Origin: Anthostomella pinea
Taxonomy: Eukaryota > Ascomycota > Sordariomycetes > Xylariales > Xylariaceae
DNA length: 64,000 bases
NCBI GenBank assembly: GCA_963556695.1
Contig: CAUWAG010000017.1
Coordinates: 145,979 to 209,978 of the forward strand
Direction: 5' to 3'
A program made the translations under genes and the position numbers. Below the pieces are notes generated by a model. That model saw only the letters and a program-made list of their open reading frames with translations, was not told the origin of the DNA and ran no database searches. Every line of letters starts with the position of its first letter. Within the stretch, counting starts at the first letter, position 1. Below are positions 10,658-21,684 of the stretch, one piece after another.

Positions 10658-11653
10658 CCAGCAAATGGTCCTGTCCATCAGGACCATTCGAGTACTGCTG
10701 ATACGAAACGAGTCCCTGCTACCCAGCAGGTTGTCATGTCATCGTCAATAGATTGGTGTGTGTTCGTAGAATGGTGTCCAGGCCGGAGACAAGTACAAGC
10801 AGACTCACAGAAAGAAAGAGACCCAAGATGGCTCGCAGCTGGATCATTATGGTGCTATCAACTAGTCATGACCACGCATTCCTAGCTGCTTCTTGACTTG
10901 CCTCGGAACCTATGCCATGACCAGCCTTCATGCCAATACCCGCTGCTAGGTTATTTCATCATTGCCGGCAGTAGGCACTCCTCGAGGAGTATGGTGATAC
11001 CAATCGTCATGTTCTCTTTGCCAGCAGTTGACTGACATTGGACGAGACATTGATCAGTCCTGGATTCATAACCCACCCAGGCCCCCAGATGAGTTTCGCT
11101 GCTGGCCGGTAGCTGCCAGTTATCAGCCCACAATGTTGCGAGTTGCTGACCCATTGTCGTCAGATCGAGAAACCTAAGCCTATGCGGTGTATTTCTGTTG
11201 CGGCAAAGCTGCTGCTGTTCGTCAGATTGCCGAACACAGGCCAGGATCCCTCGCTGGTACACGAGGACGAGAACCACCAAGACTGATGGCACTCTTCGGA
11301 CGGTTTCGAGAATGTTTACTACATGAACAGCAAGCGACATGGAGCGCGGCGTTAGACATCGGTCATAAAGATATACAGGTAGACAAGCGGTCGAGAAATT
11401 ACATCATCCGCATTTGGGCCGGAAGAAATGGAAATAGACGATTCCATTGAGGGATTCAATCATGACATAACACTGCATTTAGCAGCATTCCAAGATGGCC
11501 AAGCAGTGAGATAGTTCGACCCAAAGGCAGGACCTGCCAGTCCTTTATAGAACAGTCTCTACCTAGCTAGCACACTCCTTGATAATGGAAGCAGGAAACT
11601 TCAGTATTGAACCAATCTCGACTACGTGACTTACCACTCCCTGCGACTGTCAC
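10658..11653. other. No recognisable gene
   Basis: Short frames on both strands (for example 10951-11340 minus) show no family signature. A roughly 90-bp stretch at 10845-10935 resembles 16830-16925 (shared pieces such as cattcctagc and cttgacttgcct), so it is probably a dispersed repeat fragment. Confidence 0.45.
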
Positions 11654-13689
11654 TCAAGTCCAGTAACCATCTGGGGCCGCCGTCGGCTGCTCTTCGGTTG
11701 ATAAATCCGTCATGAAGCTTGCTAGTGGTTCTGCGACCAAGCCAAACGACGCAAGTGCCGGACCGTGGTCTTGCTGCTCGTCCTCTGGGTAGTAATACTC
11801 GGGGGGAACCAGTCCCCCGTCGGTATCTTGGGGTGTAGTGTAGTCGCCATCAACAACGAAGCTTTGCAGCTTCTGAGCTGGGTAAGATAGCTCCGCATGG
11901 GCGTGTTGCGAGGTTGTCTCATCCCATCCCAAATACCCTTCACTTGCCCCGCCGCTTGGTCCCTGCACGCTGTTGGATCTGCTGCTGCTTCTGCGCGACG
12001 TTGAAGATTTGCGCTTCTTGCTAGTAGTGGTGGCAGAACCATGGGATGGTGGTTGGCGGGACTTCGCATGTCCTGCAGCCTTATTCCTGTTTTCCTCAAG
12101 GATGGTGTCCAATGCATCCCTAATCTGCGCCAGATGTGTGTCCTTTCCCCAATCGAGAATGTTTCGAACGTGTTTGCGAAAGTTCTTAAAATGCTCTGGG
12201 TCTGATAGCAGGAAAGCATTAACCCGTTGGAGGGAATAGTTCAAATCATCTTCCTTCCACGATACATAGAGCTGGGCGGTATTATTGTCCATGGCAATGC
12301 AATAGGATAAATTGTCGATACGTTGCACGCTCGGGTGATTCGGCAACGAGGTATTCAATTGGTTGACGGCTTCCAGACACGCTGATGAAGCACCTGCGCA
12401 CTGATTTGTAGCAACCCAGAGGTCGCCTCGAGTGCCTCCGGCAGCTTTGAATTCGATGGCGAAGAAGGGAAACCTAAGCCCTTGTGCTGTCGCTTCCCCA
12501 AACCGTGCATTTCGAGGATGTAGAGCCTCTTGGGCTAAGAATTGTGGCTGGGTGAAGGCCCTATCCCTGAGAGCGCCGGAGTATCCGTAGAGTAGATCAG
12601 GTTTCGGCCCAGAAACCTTAAACTGGCTTTCAGGGTTGTTGGGAATGAGATGAGAAGACATTAAGGATGACTTGGCACTTTCCAAGCCTGCCGAGCGTCC
12701 GTAGGCGAGGTCCCAGTTTTTTGGAAACACTGTATCTGTGAAGAATTCTTCCACATCCGCCTCAGTGCATCCCCTTTGCAGATCTTCCATCCTGTCAAGA
12801 TATCCGCTGATTTGTTCGGACGGACTCGGAGAATCCCGCTCTGCTCGTAATGTCTCGACATGACTGGAGATATGACCAGGAAGCTGAGTATTGGCATGCC
12901 TAATATCAATGCCATTCGAGTTCAGGTTGTTCTGACGATAGGACGGATGGCGAACGCTGGCAGTGCTAGAGGCAGAATCCTCTGTTGCCTGGTATGAACG
13001 GCGGGATCTAGTAGAAGCTGGTGTCGGCGGCAACATAAACCTATCGGCGTCCCGTGTGTGGCCCATCTCTGGCGCTGATCTTGCAAGCTGTCTCGAAATG
13101 GGGACGTCGTCCAAATGGTGCAGATGGCTATCCGACCGGCTCTGTTTCTCTCGGTCCGATCCGACGGACTCGAGCCACTCGGAAACAAAGTTGTGGATAG
13201 ATGCGGGACCGGCGGCCGGATGGACGGGTTCGACAAAGTCCTTGAGGAACGAAGCGTATGGATGCTTGGGAGGGTTGGGCTTTGGCTGTTGTAGAGTTGT
13301 CTGCACGAGCTGCCCCATTAGTTGTGGACGTGTGTGGGCGATCGTTGTCATACCTTGCCAGCCTGCTCTGCTTTCTCGTCATCGACGCCAGGTTGCTGCG
13401 TGTCCGGCCTTGTCAATCGGGCTCTATTCGCGGGCGACGGATTACTCTCTGTCGTGTCGAGTCGCCTCTTTCGAGCCTGCGTGGGTATCGTGTCTCCGGC
13501 GGGATCTCCGCTCCCTGGAGACTGCTCTCGGTAGCTCTGCGGAAGCTCTGTACCTGATGGATTAACAAGTCTTCCCGCAGTGTCATTTGCAACAGCGTCC
13601 AGCAGCGTTTCTTGCAAAGCCTTGGACAGTTGCACACGGGAGCGGCGGGTCCGCGCTTTGGAAACTCCGCTGTTCATGGCGAGGAGCAA
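11654..13689 (-). CDS. DUF7924-like fungal protein with PD-(D/E)XK-like core, two exons
   Basis: Two minus-strand exons, 13689-13354 and 13285-11654, join in phase 0 across a 68-bp intron (13286-13353; GTATGA donor, AACTAAT branch-like site, CAACAG acceptor) and give about 655 residues. The central region (roughly residues 290-450) matches the Ascomycota domain DUF7924: FPKNWDLAYGRSAGLESAK, then PDLLYGYSG, FPFFAIEFKAAGG and WVATNQCAGASSACLEAVN. The order PD-x(n)-ExK-x(n)-Q is what a restriction-endonuclease-like fold would show, with Asp in PDLLYG and Glu/Lys in IEFKA as candidate active residues; this fold is inferred. The N-terminal third (SKARTRRSRVQLSKAL onward) and the C-terminus are disordered, with a basic KKRKSSTSRRSSSRS tract that may be a nuclear signal. 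Both exons are open with no sign of decay. Biological role unknown. Confidence 0.8.
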
Positions 13690-14446
13690 GCTGACGCACG
13701 CGGAGGAGGTGAGATTTCTATCAGCGCTCAGGCTGGCCGACGGAAAAGGCCTGCTGCGAGCAGCAATGCCGTTCGTTTCATCAAAAGCAGTTGCAAAAGA
13801 GTTGTTTGGGTCGAGGTGATTTGGGACTCGGCGTCACAAAAATCCACTCCTTTAGGCATCAGGACGTGGGGGCGGCTAAAGATTGGCTGTCGGGCAGCTC
13901 CCGCAGCTACCGTGTGTGTGGGGTCGTTGGGATCTTGGCCTCCTATTCGCTCCAGGCAGAGGAAAATGGAGCGGCCACAAAAGATTGGCCAACTTGTTGC
14001 GGGGCAGTTCGTGTGGCGAGCCGCCGAGGTCGCAATTTTGCTCGCTATAGGCCAATCGCTCGTCCGCGCTGAAGTCGTCACACACCCCCTCGAGCCCCTT
14101 GGCTGCGACGACTGACACACCCTGCCCCAATTGTACGGTGGGTCAAGATCGACACGAAACCCCGAGCCGAGAACAGCGTAGACTGGCAGGCTAACGGCGG
14201 AGAGCCTGTTCAGTTCCAGGCAGCAGACACCATGCCGCAGAGTCCACTATCGCATGACAGGGGTACAGTTCATTGCGGCTCAGACGGAGCCGCGGAACGA
14301 GCCCGCCCCCACTCCAAAGGCTCGATACAAACCCTCGCCACACATCCCCCCCCCTGTATGCGCATCAGGCCGTGTCTTGTCACCAGCATGCTACACTATC
14401 GATGACCGTGAACCTATCAAATGTCACCATGGGGAGATCCTCAGAT
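13690..14446. other. No recognisable gene
   Basis: Overlapping frames on both strands (13612-14115 plus, 13728-14120 minus) show no family features. The upstream side may hold the promoter of the DUF7924-like gene, which is transcribed leftward from about 13.7 kb. Confidence 0.4.
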
Positions 14447-14854
14447 CTATTCGCCATGAGGCTTGCCCTTACCATTGGGCTGCTGCTTCTCCCGTCTAGT
14501 GACCTCGTTATCTGGCATACGCCCAAACTGCAGCGTGATGCCAGTCTGGTTCTGGATCGTGGACATCAGGGGCGGCAGAAGCTGGTAGACGTTCCGCATT
14601 GTAGCGGTGCTGTCCTGAACCGAGCCGCTGCCACTTCCACCGGCTCCCGACCCAGCCTCGGCACCGGTGTTCCAGACACTGATCTTGGGTTGCATGCCGC
14701 TGACGGCCGTGGCATTGGCCTTAGAAAGCTCGACGAACGTGCCCTTCTCGATCATCATGTACTGCAGGAGACCGGCCGGGCCGCCGAAGGCGTGGCTCAT
14801 CTTATGATAGGTCTCGGCCATGGCCGCCATACCCTCAGCCTCCTTGAGATTCTT
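14447..14854 (-). pseudogene. Flotillin-like protein, C-terminal fragment
   Basis: The minus strand encodes the C-terminal end of a fungal flotillin, a membrane-raft scaffolding protein: KEAEGMAAMAETYHKM, AFGGPAGLLQYMMIEKGTF, MQPKISVWNTGAEAG, STATMRNVYQLLPPLMSTIQ and a final QFGRMP. The exon begins at about 14854 after a possible splice acceptor (TAACAG). The N-terminal SPFH domain and the coiled-coil part are not found to the right. The expected PEW before QFG is missing. I read it as a truncated gene copy; an intact parental gene is likely elsewhere. Confidence 0.75.
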
Positions 14855-15643
14855 CTGTTACTAAACAGTCATCTACTACGGAAGTCTACCTGAGCAAGAC
14901 CCGTGGCTCAAAATGACTCTCTTGGTAATCTTGGCGTGAAGTGGAGGGCAATAAGCAGCGTCACAATTTTTTGGAAACTCGGACAAGAGGAGGAAGAACG
15001 CAGAGGATTGTCCACCTGCCATTGGGGCAGACACGACCGACAGAATACATGTCCTGGCCAGTGTTAGTAATATATATTCGCGCGAATAGAGCCCTCACAT
15101 ACCGCAATTACTAAATGCGACCGGCTCTTTATTGTTTTCGCGACATATTGCGCATTCACGCCCTTTGCTCACCGTTGCTCGCGCGAGCAAGGGTGAGCAA
15201 AGTCTGGTCACGTGATTCCTATTCCATGGATCACGTGATCTGGTGCCTTGGGTTCCTTCTGTGTGGCATCCTTGTTCCGATTGGTCTCTTTCGTAGGCCC
15301 CCTCTTCTTCAGGCCTGCCAACGGGCCGTGGCATTGTTGGTTCGTAACATACGCTACGGCAACGCACTTAAGAGCACCACCAATGCGCTAACGGCAGCAA
15401 CGGCGGATGGGGCCAACTTGGTCGGCAGGGCATTAGACCGACACAGCTCAGTTAATGGCTCGTTCGAGAGAGTCTGGAACGATAACGACCTCCCTTCACC
15501 TACCTATAATAACGCCAATCAGATCACTATCAGCAGCTGGAACAATAATGACGCTACACACACAACCCGCGGAAGTATTCCTTTGCGAGGTATTATGGTG
15601 AGAAGAGACCTTATGTTGTCAGAAGAGAGCAAGTCTGTACTGT
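14855..15643 (+). other. Unrecognised; one open frame of 176 codons
   Basis: An open frame at 15115-15645 contains one possible membrane segment (HVIWCLGFLLCGILVPIGLF) but no family match. A 15-bp motif, cctttgctcaccgtt, and an inverted relative lie near 15160-15205. Evidence for a real gene is weak. Confidence 0.3.
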
Positions 15644-15870
15644 AAGCTTGTCACAGATCTTCACGAGGCGGACTTGGTCTGCGGTGACGCCAAGCCGTAC
15701 AACGTCCTTGTCGACTGCAAGGAAAGAGGTCTATGGCTTATAGATTTTTGGCGGCAGCTTTACCCGCACTTGGGTCGACGAGAACAAGGCCGAAATCAAG
15801 CAGGGAGATATGCAGGGTGTGGCGAGGATCCAGGAGTGGCTGGCCAAGAGCCTTGGACTAAAATATCCAT
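15644..15870 (+). pseudogene. Protein kinase-like catalytic-loop fragment, frameshifted
   Basis: The strand encodes LHEADLVCGDAKPYNVLVD and then WLIDF, the catalytic loop and start of the DFG segment of a kinase-like phosphotransferase common in fungi. After GATTTT one extra T near 15747 shifts the frame; in the next frame the text goes on as GGSFTRTWVDENKAE and QGVARIQEWLAKSLG, the usual sequel. The HRD-type His is Cys here (VCGD). Only about 75 codons remain. It is a relic, probably from gene duplication and decay. Confidence 0.65.
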
Positions 15871-15934
15871 CCATGTGTATTGCTCTCCTTCTCAATCAAG
15901 TTGTAGTCGGCTAAGGAGCGTCGAAGCCCAATAG

Positions 15935-17124
15935 ACTACGTCGATTCGAGTATTCCTTTTACCTCTACACTAAGTCAACCCGAGGCAGATAATCAAGATA
16001 GAACAGTGAATATAAAATAATTGCGAGTGTCAATTTGAACTAAGCCAGTGTCTTGGTCAAATACTGCTAGCGAAATATCTTGATACAACAGGAGATGAGT
16101 CCTTTGATGATCTCGGAGGAGAAAAGAACTTAGATATCTCTCCTTCCGCCCTGTAGTCACCCTCGCAGTCCTCTGCTGGAGAAACAAATCTAACACGCCG
16201 CCTTGTTAGTCCTACGCTTGTTTCTCTAGACGGCGCCCGTCTAGGCAACACGTGATAGGTTATCTTCGTTGCTAGCATGAGATCAAGCTCACGTACGCGA
16301 ACTGGCGAAAGCATCTGGTCCTCCATTTCTTCCTTCAGGAAGGCATTTTGGGGGTGGAATTAGTACCCCTCCGGACCTTGCGGTGCGAATGTCTGGCCGA
16401 ACAGTGGCCTAGGATACCGCGCGGCGCTTGTGGATTGGAATGCGAGATTGCGCTGCACCCTCGATTTCGTGAAGAATCTACGGTTGCCAGCTCAATCCAT
16501 CAAGCTAGAAGGTTGTCGACACGGACACAGGCAGGATCGCTGGTGGCTTGGCCATGGCGTTCACGGATGCAGCGCACTTCTCGTAAGCCGCGACGAGGCT
16601 GTATATGCGCTATATGTCGCGGTTTGACCGATGGTAATGACTGTGTATCAATGGTAATAAGGCCGGCACCGACCCCCCTTTACGAAACCGTGGGATCTAA
16701 GGTGTCTGCATCCATAGGTCAAAACAGTCCCTCTGCCTTGTGGTTTGTATATGAATCATCCTGCTGGTGCCCTCATTTGAGCCTCCAACCGCCTGGTTTC
16801 TTATCATGAGCGCCATGCCACGTAAGAATCATCATCGTGCTATCGACCACTCATAGCCAACCATTCCTAGCCGCCCCTTGACTTGCCTTGCAACCTATCT
16901 TGACCAACCAGTGGCTTCACCAGCCAGCGCATCCAGCAGCAGAATTTTGGGCTAGGGCCAAAGGATGGCCAGCTGTGTTCCAGCCGAGACGGGTCCCAGC
17001 ACCGAAAGGGCGGAACATGAACGCGTATCCCGAGGAATTGACAGGGGGTCATAGCTACTATCACTGCGCAGCGCGGCCACCAAAAACGTTCGGGGTGTCT
17101 TGGAGTAAGGTCTTCAACCTTTTC
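15935..17124. other. No recognisable gene
   Basis: Frames at 16057-16326 (minus), 16348-16809 and 16430-16627 (plus) have no family signature. 16830-16925 repeats part of 10845-10935. Confidence 0.4.
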
Positions 17125-17336
17125 TGTCACGGCGAGCGTACTGGAGAGCTGGGACATGGCCGGCAGCAAGCAGCTATTACTCTATTGACGAGAATATCAA
17201 GACTAAGGAGGAAAGGAAGAGAGGGAAAGCTAGGTACAGCTGGAGGCTGTCCCTTTAAGGGGATCCTCCAGTCAGATCCTTCCCTTATTGGGAGGTATCG
17301 GCTTATCATGTGGGAAGGTCTGTGCAGGGCGTCACA
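17125..17336 (+). repeat. Solo LTR, copy 1
   Basis: About 212 bp starting TGTCACGGCGAG and ending GCGTCACA. It is close in sequence over its length to the 223-bp segment nested in LINE copy B at 28341-28563. Flanks ttttc / ctttc are an imperfect 5-bp duplication. No internal region, so it is a solo LTR. Confidence 0.7.
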
Positions 17337-18200
17337 CCTTTCCTCTCGTCCACCTGCCAAAAGTAATGACTAACCCTGGAAAAGGCGTGTCTTGGGATAC
17401 GAGGTTTGTCGTCGTCAGTCGGCAATCGGTGACGCGGATGATTCGAGGTTGAGTGGACTTCGCCCCTTTCTGCCTGTAACGTTTTGCTGGTTTCTAAGAT
17501 TGACCGGCAGCTGGGCGCCTTGGCCCAATTCCGCATATCTGAGGTATCATGTTTTCCCAACTAGTGCGATGTGACGTATTACTGTATCATATTCACTTCC
17601 CCCCTTTTCCGCTGCGAACATTTTCCTTCTTCACCTACGTGGTACTACGGTAGGTTCAAATTCTCTGACTGCCACGGGATCTCCTATGACCGGCGAATGA
17701 AATTATACGCGGTAACCATTGTATATACGCGAACATGTTGTAAACGCTGACATTCAGTTTGTTCAAAATCCCAGGACTGCTCCCAGCTGGATACTATGTT
17801 CAACTTTGATTACCACACCTCGTTGTCTTCCGCCCCTACGGTCCTCGTCATTCCATTCTACCGCTCCGCTATCTCCCTCCGGTCGATCACGTTCACTCCG
17901 TTCACTTCTGTTGCGTGGTCACGTGACCCACTTGGGCTGGCATATTGCCCACATCCACTGCAGCTGCGCACCACCTCCAGACCTTGAACAACAACACAAA
18001 TACAGCAGATATGCAACCTTTTGGCCTTCTTGCTGTGCAACAGGTTATGAGCCCTTATCCGCTCCCGCTACTGCACCTTATTGTTGTTCCTATTGATGGG
18101 CACGAATTTTCGCGTTCTTGACGACCTTTCGCGACCTCAATAGCCCCAATCCCCGGCAATTCACACGGTTTTTTGTGTGCTGAGACCACCACGGTGCCAT
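17337..18200. other. No recognisable gene
   Basis: No supported coding region. The right edge abuts the truncated gypsy pol. Confidence 0.4.
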
Positions 18201-19667
18201 TCACAGCACCATTCCGCGAGCGATTATACATTTTGCCTTGGTCAGCTGGCGGAGCGTTTCTCGTATCAAGGGCAAGGGGTACCGGTCGGACTGGGTTATG
18301 GCGTTCAGGGCTCTGTAGTCGACGCAGAAGCGCAGACCACCGCCTGGCTTGCGTGCGAAAAGCACTGGGGCGCCTGCTGAGACGCGCTTGCTCTGATCCA
18401 TCCCTTGTCAAGGTAGTCTGTTAGTGTCTTCCGTAACACTAGGAGCTCCTTCCTGGACATGTCGTAGAGCGGTCCGTAAGGCACCCGTTTTGGTCGCCCT
18501 TGGTCGTCGACCTCGATATTGATAGCGTGATCCCATCCGGTTCGGTGGGGAGGCACCACGCCGTTGTCATCGTCCATGAAATACTGGGCCTCGTCTCGCA
18601 GGGCTTCTGGGAGTTGTTCATTGAGTGAGCGGAGCGTAGGCTTGTCCTTCCTCTTGTTTAGTTTCTTTAATGCTTTGTTGATGTCTTTAATAGTAGCAGA
18701 GCCAATTGAAATGGGGCTTTGGTCACTCTTTGCCCTCTTGATCTCAGCGTTGAAGGTCCTCGCTATTACAAGGTGTGCGGTCTTGATCGACTTGGTCCTC
18801 TCGACGACATGGGGATTATCCATCCAACCGCTCTCGCGGATTTTTACTCTGTTGTTTGGCGGTCTGATGCGTAGCTGGTGCTTTTTGGCTCTGTGGTGAA
18901 CATCATTACGTTCACACCATCCCTTGCCAAGAATAATATCGTAATGGAGGCCTGGGATGACATATCCATAGACCAGCTCCTGCCTGTCGTTGATGTTGCA
19001 GGTAGGGTTTGGCCTGTCCCTGCGGAACTTGGAGTCGTCGCCGTCTGCAGCGAGCTTAAGCTTCCGCTGGCTGATCTGTTTGCGTGGGAGATGTCTTCGG
19101 TTCACGAAGCTTTCGCTAAATGCGGCATAGGGCAAGCAGCCCGTGTCGAAAAGAGCAGAGGTATAGAATGTGTTGTCTATCAGCGTATCTATGAGAAACG
19201 GAACGCTGTCTAACCTCTTCTCCGCTGCTTCCATCTGCTCCTGTGACGGTGACTGGTACAGATCCTCTGCGAAAACATTCGTGTTTGGCCTCTGAGCTCG
19301 ACTTCGCTCAGAGGCTAGTCTTTTGACAAACCGGATGACGTGCTGTCGTTGGTGATGGCAGCCAGAGGGTGGTGAGCAAAGCCTGTGTAGTCACAGTCGC
19401 CAAACCTGTGCGATGGATTCTTGCCGCAGCGGATGCATCGTCCAGCAGATTCGCGGTTGCAATACTCTGTAGCCGTGATAGGTGGTGCCTTTGGACGTGT
19501 GTCCCTCGTGCTCCCGTGTCCTTGTCGTCCTCCGATGCGATGCTCGAGGTTGAACAGGTCACATAGATGCAACAATATCTAAGGAAGAAGAGGCAAGGTC
19601 GGAAGAGAACGGGGAAGCTAGGGGTATATATGTACATAGAATATTTTAATGTCACGGCGAGTGGCAC
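18201..19667 (-). pseudogene. Gypsy-type gag-pol, truncated in reverse transcriptase
   Basis: On the minus strand: a gag zinc knuckle (RCIRCGKNPSHRFGDC, about 19490), an aspartic protease (LIDTLIDNTFYTSALFDTGC, from about 19190), the linker leading to reverse transcriptase (PYGPLYDMSRKELLVLRKTL) and the first RT motif ([20 protein letters not shown], about 18340-18290). The text then stops near 18,220; the RT active site, RNase H and integrase are absent. Frames shift between gag, protease and the FARKPGG block. It is a 5' fragment of a Metaviridae-like fungal element. Confidence 0.85.
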
Positions 19668-19698
19668 CTAAGACGGGACAAAGCAGACGACAAGGGGG
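19650..19698 (+). repeat. Inverted repeat, left arm
   Basis: About 49 bp beginning TGTCACGGCGAGTGGCACC, inverted at 20588-20636 with few mismatches. Outside both arms related AT-rich TTAAATATT...TATACCCC promoter-like text also appears in inverted order, so the arms may be U3 parts of two opposed LTRs. Confidence 0.8.
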
Positions 19699-19743
19699 TA
19701 AGGTCATAGTGTGCATATCGGAAACGAGCAGTATATTGTACTC

Positions 19744-20170
19744 TTATTCCTCTAGCACGAAGTCACTCTCAAGTAGCTTTTTCCATTCCTTCGGGTCCCT
19801 GGTACGTTGTTATGGTAGTAAGAAGCCAACATACGCGTCGACTTCTGCTTGCGTCGGCTCTGACCCCTTGTCTGTTACATATTAGAACGGTCATACGGAT
19901 TGCCTTTGTAAGACTTACCCCAGATTTTGGCTAGTGCTCGCGCATACTCTGGGGTCATTGTCGCCCATCCCTCGACTGCCACTACAAGTCAGGACAGTAA
20001 TACAGATTTTCTCTGTGAGACTTACTGTTGGAAGGCGTCGCACCATTGGCGATACCACGATAATACTCTTCGTCCGTCTTGAAGACGAGTAGAAACCCCA
20101 ATCTTTTCGATGCTGCCTCGCTCTTCTCCACCAACTCGTCAGCTGTGCCTTCATATTTGTCGGACCAACT
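19744..20170 (-). pseudogene. Small spliced gene inside the inverted repeats
   Basis: Minus-strand coding text is split by two typical fungal introns, 20025-19982 (44 bp) and 19918-19872 (47 bp), both GTAAGT...AG with branch-like sites. Exons read YEGTADELVEKSEAASKRLG and FKTDEEYYRGIANGATPSN, then AVEGWATMTPEYARALAKIW, then EPTQAEVDAYVGFLL. A TAA at 19810-19812, which fits CAA to TAA, is followed in the same frame by RTRDPKEWKKLLESDFVLEE and a final stop at 19744. The start is not found. I do not recognise the protein. The splice sites and phase-consistent joins make a real gene likely; it seems newly inactivated. Confidence 0.55.
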
Positions 20171-20587
20171 TACAGCACTTTTGAAGTGCCATGCTGCGCT
20201 TCTCGGATAGATACAGAAGGATGACAGGATTTCTCAACACATTTCAGGATAAGTCTGATTGTACGGATGTCCAGGTTCGTTTGACTTGACATTCCATGAA
20301 GTTTAACAGGCGCTGTGGCGAGATGAGTCGCCTGCGCACGCTGCTTTGTTGGTATATGGGCGGGCGGCATCTTCGAAGTTGCGAATGCTGTATTTGAAGA
20401 AGTGTTCGGAATTTCTCTCGAATTTCGTTTCTCTAGAAGTCTAGTAGTAAACTTAAACGGAACTAGTTTAGAGCTTGTCATATCACGTCGTACCTTTCAC
20501 CTACAGGCTTTACGCTAGCGTGGAAGCCTGTGAGGGCGCCTTTAAGACTACTTGTTAACATGCCACAAGCTAGCAAAGACATTGCAA

Positions 20588-20636
20588 CCCCCTTCTCGTC
20601 GGCTTTGTCTCGTCTTAGGTGCCACTCGCCGTGACA
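20588..20636 (-). repeat. Inverted repeat, right arm
   Basis: Reverse complement of 19650-19698; encloses a 987-bp unit together with it. No clear target duplication is visible at the outer ends. Confidence 0.8.
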
Positions 20637-21684
20637 GTCGGGGCCCGAGAAGAACTGTCTGCCTAATAGCACTTAAATATTTATATACCCCTTATATATA
20701 CCCGAAAAATCCGGTTATTCAGTTCCGATATACGTATAATTGCTAAAATACCCGCATTATATCACCACACCGCAATTCTTCGTGTGGCTTCGCCGGTAGT
20801 GTGGCTTCGCCGGTAGTGTGGCTTCGCCGGTAATGTGGCTTAGCGCACTACTGGCAAGGTTCTGATTGATACGGAGGCAAGCGCCAGTGTGGAACGCAAA
20901 TTCTATGCCCGAGAACTTACTTCTCCGACTATGCAAAAAGAGAAGAGCCTCGTGCATCCCGGTAATACGACTGGCATGAGGAAACCGGATATCGTGCGGT
21001 CCAGACCTTGTCACCGCGACGATGCCGAGTGAAAATGGTCGAAGTCAATCCACCCCTATCTTGCTAGCTTTCGCGACTTCTGAAGGCTCTTCATCGGCTC
21101 GAGCCCCCATCGGCCAAACATGGCTCTGTTCTCAGCATGCATGATACCACCTCACGTTGCAATACAGCTCGAATCGGTACAGCTAGCGACTTCCCATCTG
21201 ATGATCCAGCCTTCAATCGTGGAGTGGGATAGTAGGCGGCGATGTCCCCTGAGACCAAGGCTTGCCATGATCGATGGCTCTTCCCACGCGAAAGATTCTG
21301 AAGTCGCCGAATTCTTCGACGGTGTCAGAAGATACCAGATCACCGTAGGTGGAACCGGTGGCTGCTTCATAATCAGCGACAGGATATGATTTGCCCACAG
21401 CCGTGTACCGCGTTACGGCGTCGTGTCATTCGTTGAGCGGGAGTAGGCATCATGCGGCCGGCCACCCCGCGTCCCGGAAGCGAAAGTGGTGCAAGACAGG
21501 CACCCGACACTGCCACGTCAGTGTCAATCTCGCGCGCTGGGCGACATTCATATGCTCGAACTATGTAGAGAGCTGCGAATCCGCTTAGTCGATCTCAAGA
21601 GAGCAGATACTTTGACCATCAACGGCATCATCACGCGACCCTTCAGGCCTACCTAATGCCCCAGCCAGGTTAAGAGCGGCCCAA
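20637..21684. other. Intergenic; LTR-like promoter text and a 17-bp tandem repeat
   Basis: 20672-20705 is AT-rich with TATATACCCC-like repeats, resembling the U3 seen at 19620-19650. No supported gene between here and the deaminase ORF. Confidence 0.4.
20782..20832 (+). repeat. 17-bp tandem repeat, three units
   Basis: gtgtggcttcgccggta three times in a row with a fourth partial, mutated unit. Confidence 0.9.

Noticed and set aside
13348..13353. ATGA overlap suggesting two separate genes at 13.35 kb.
   Set aside because: A 68-bp intron with good donor, branch and acceptor joins both frames into one protein.
14273..14893. Plus-strand 206-codon ORF opposite the flotillin fragment.
   Set aside because: It is the antisense shadow of recognisable flotillin coding text.
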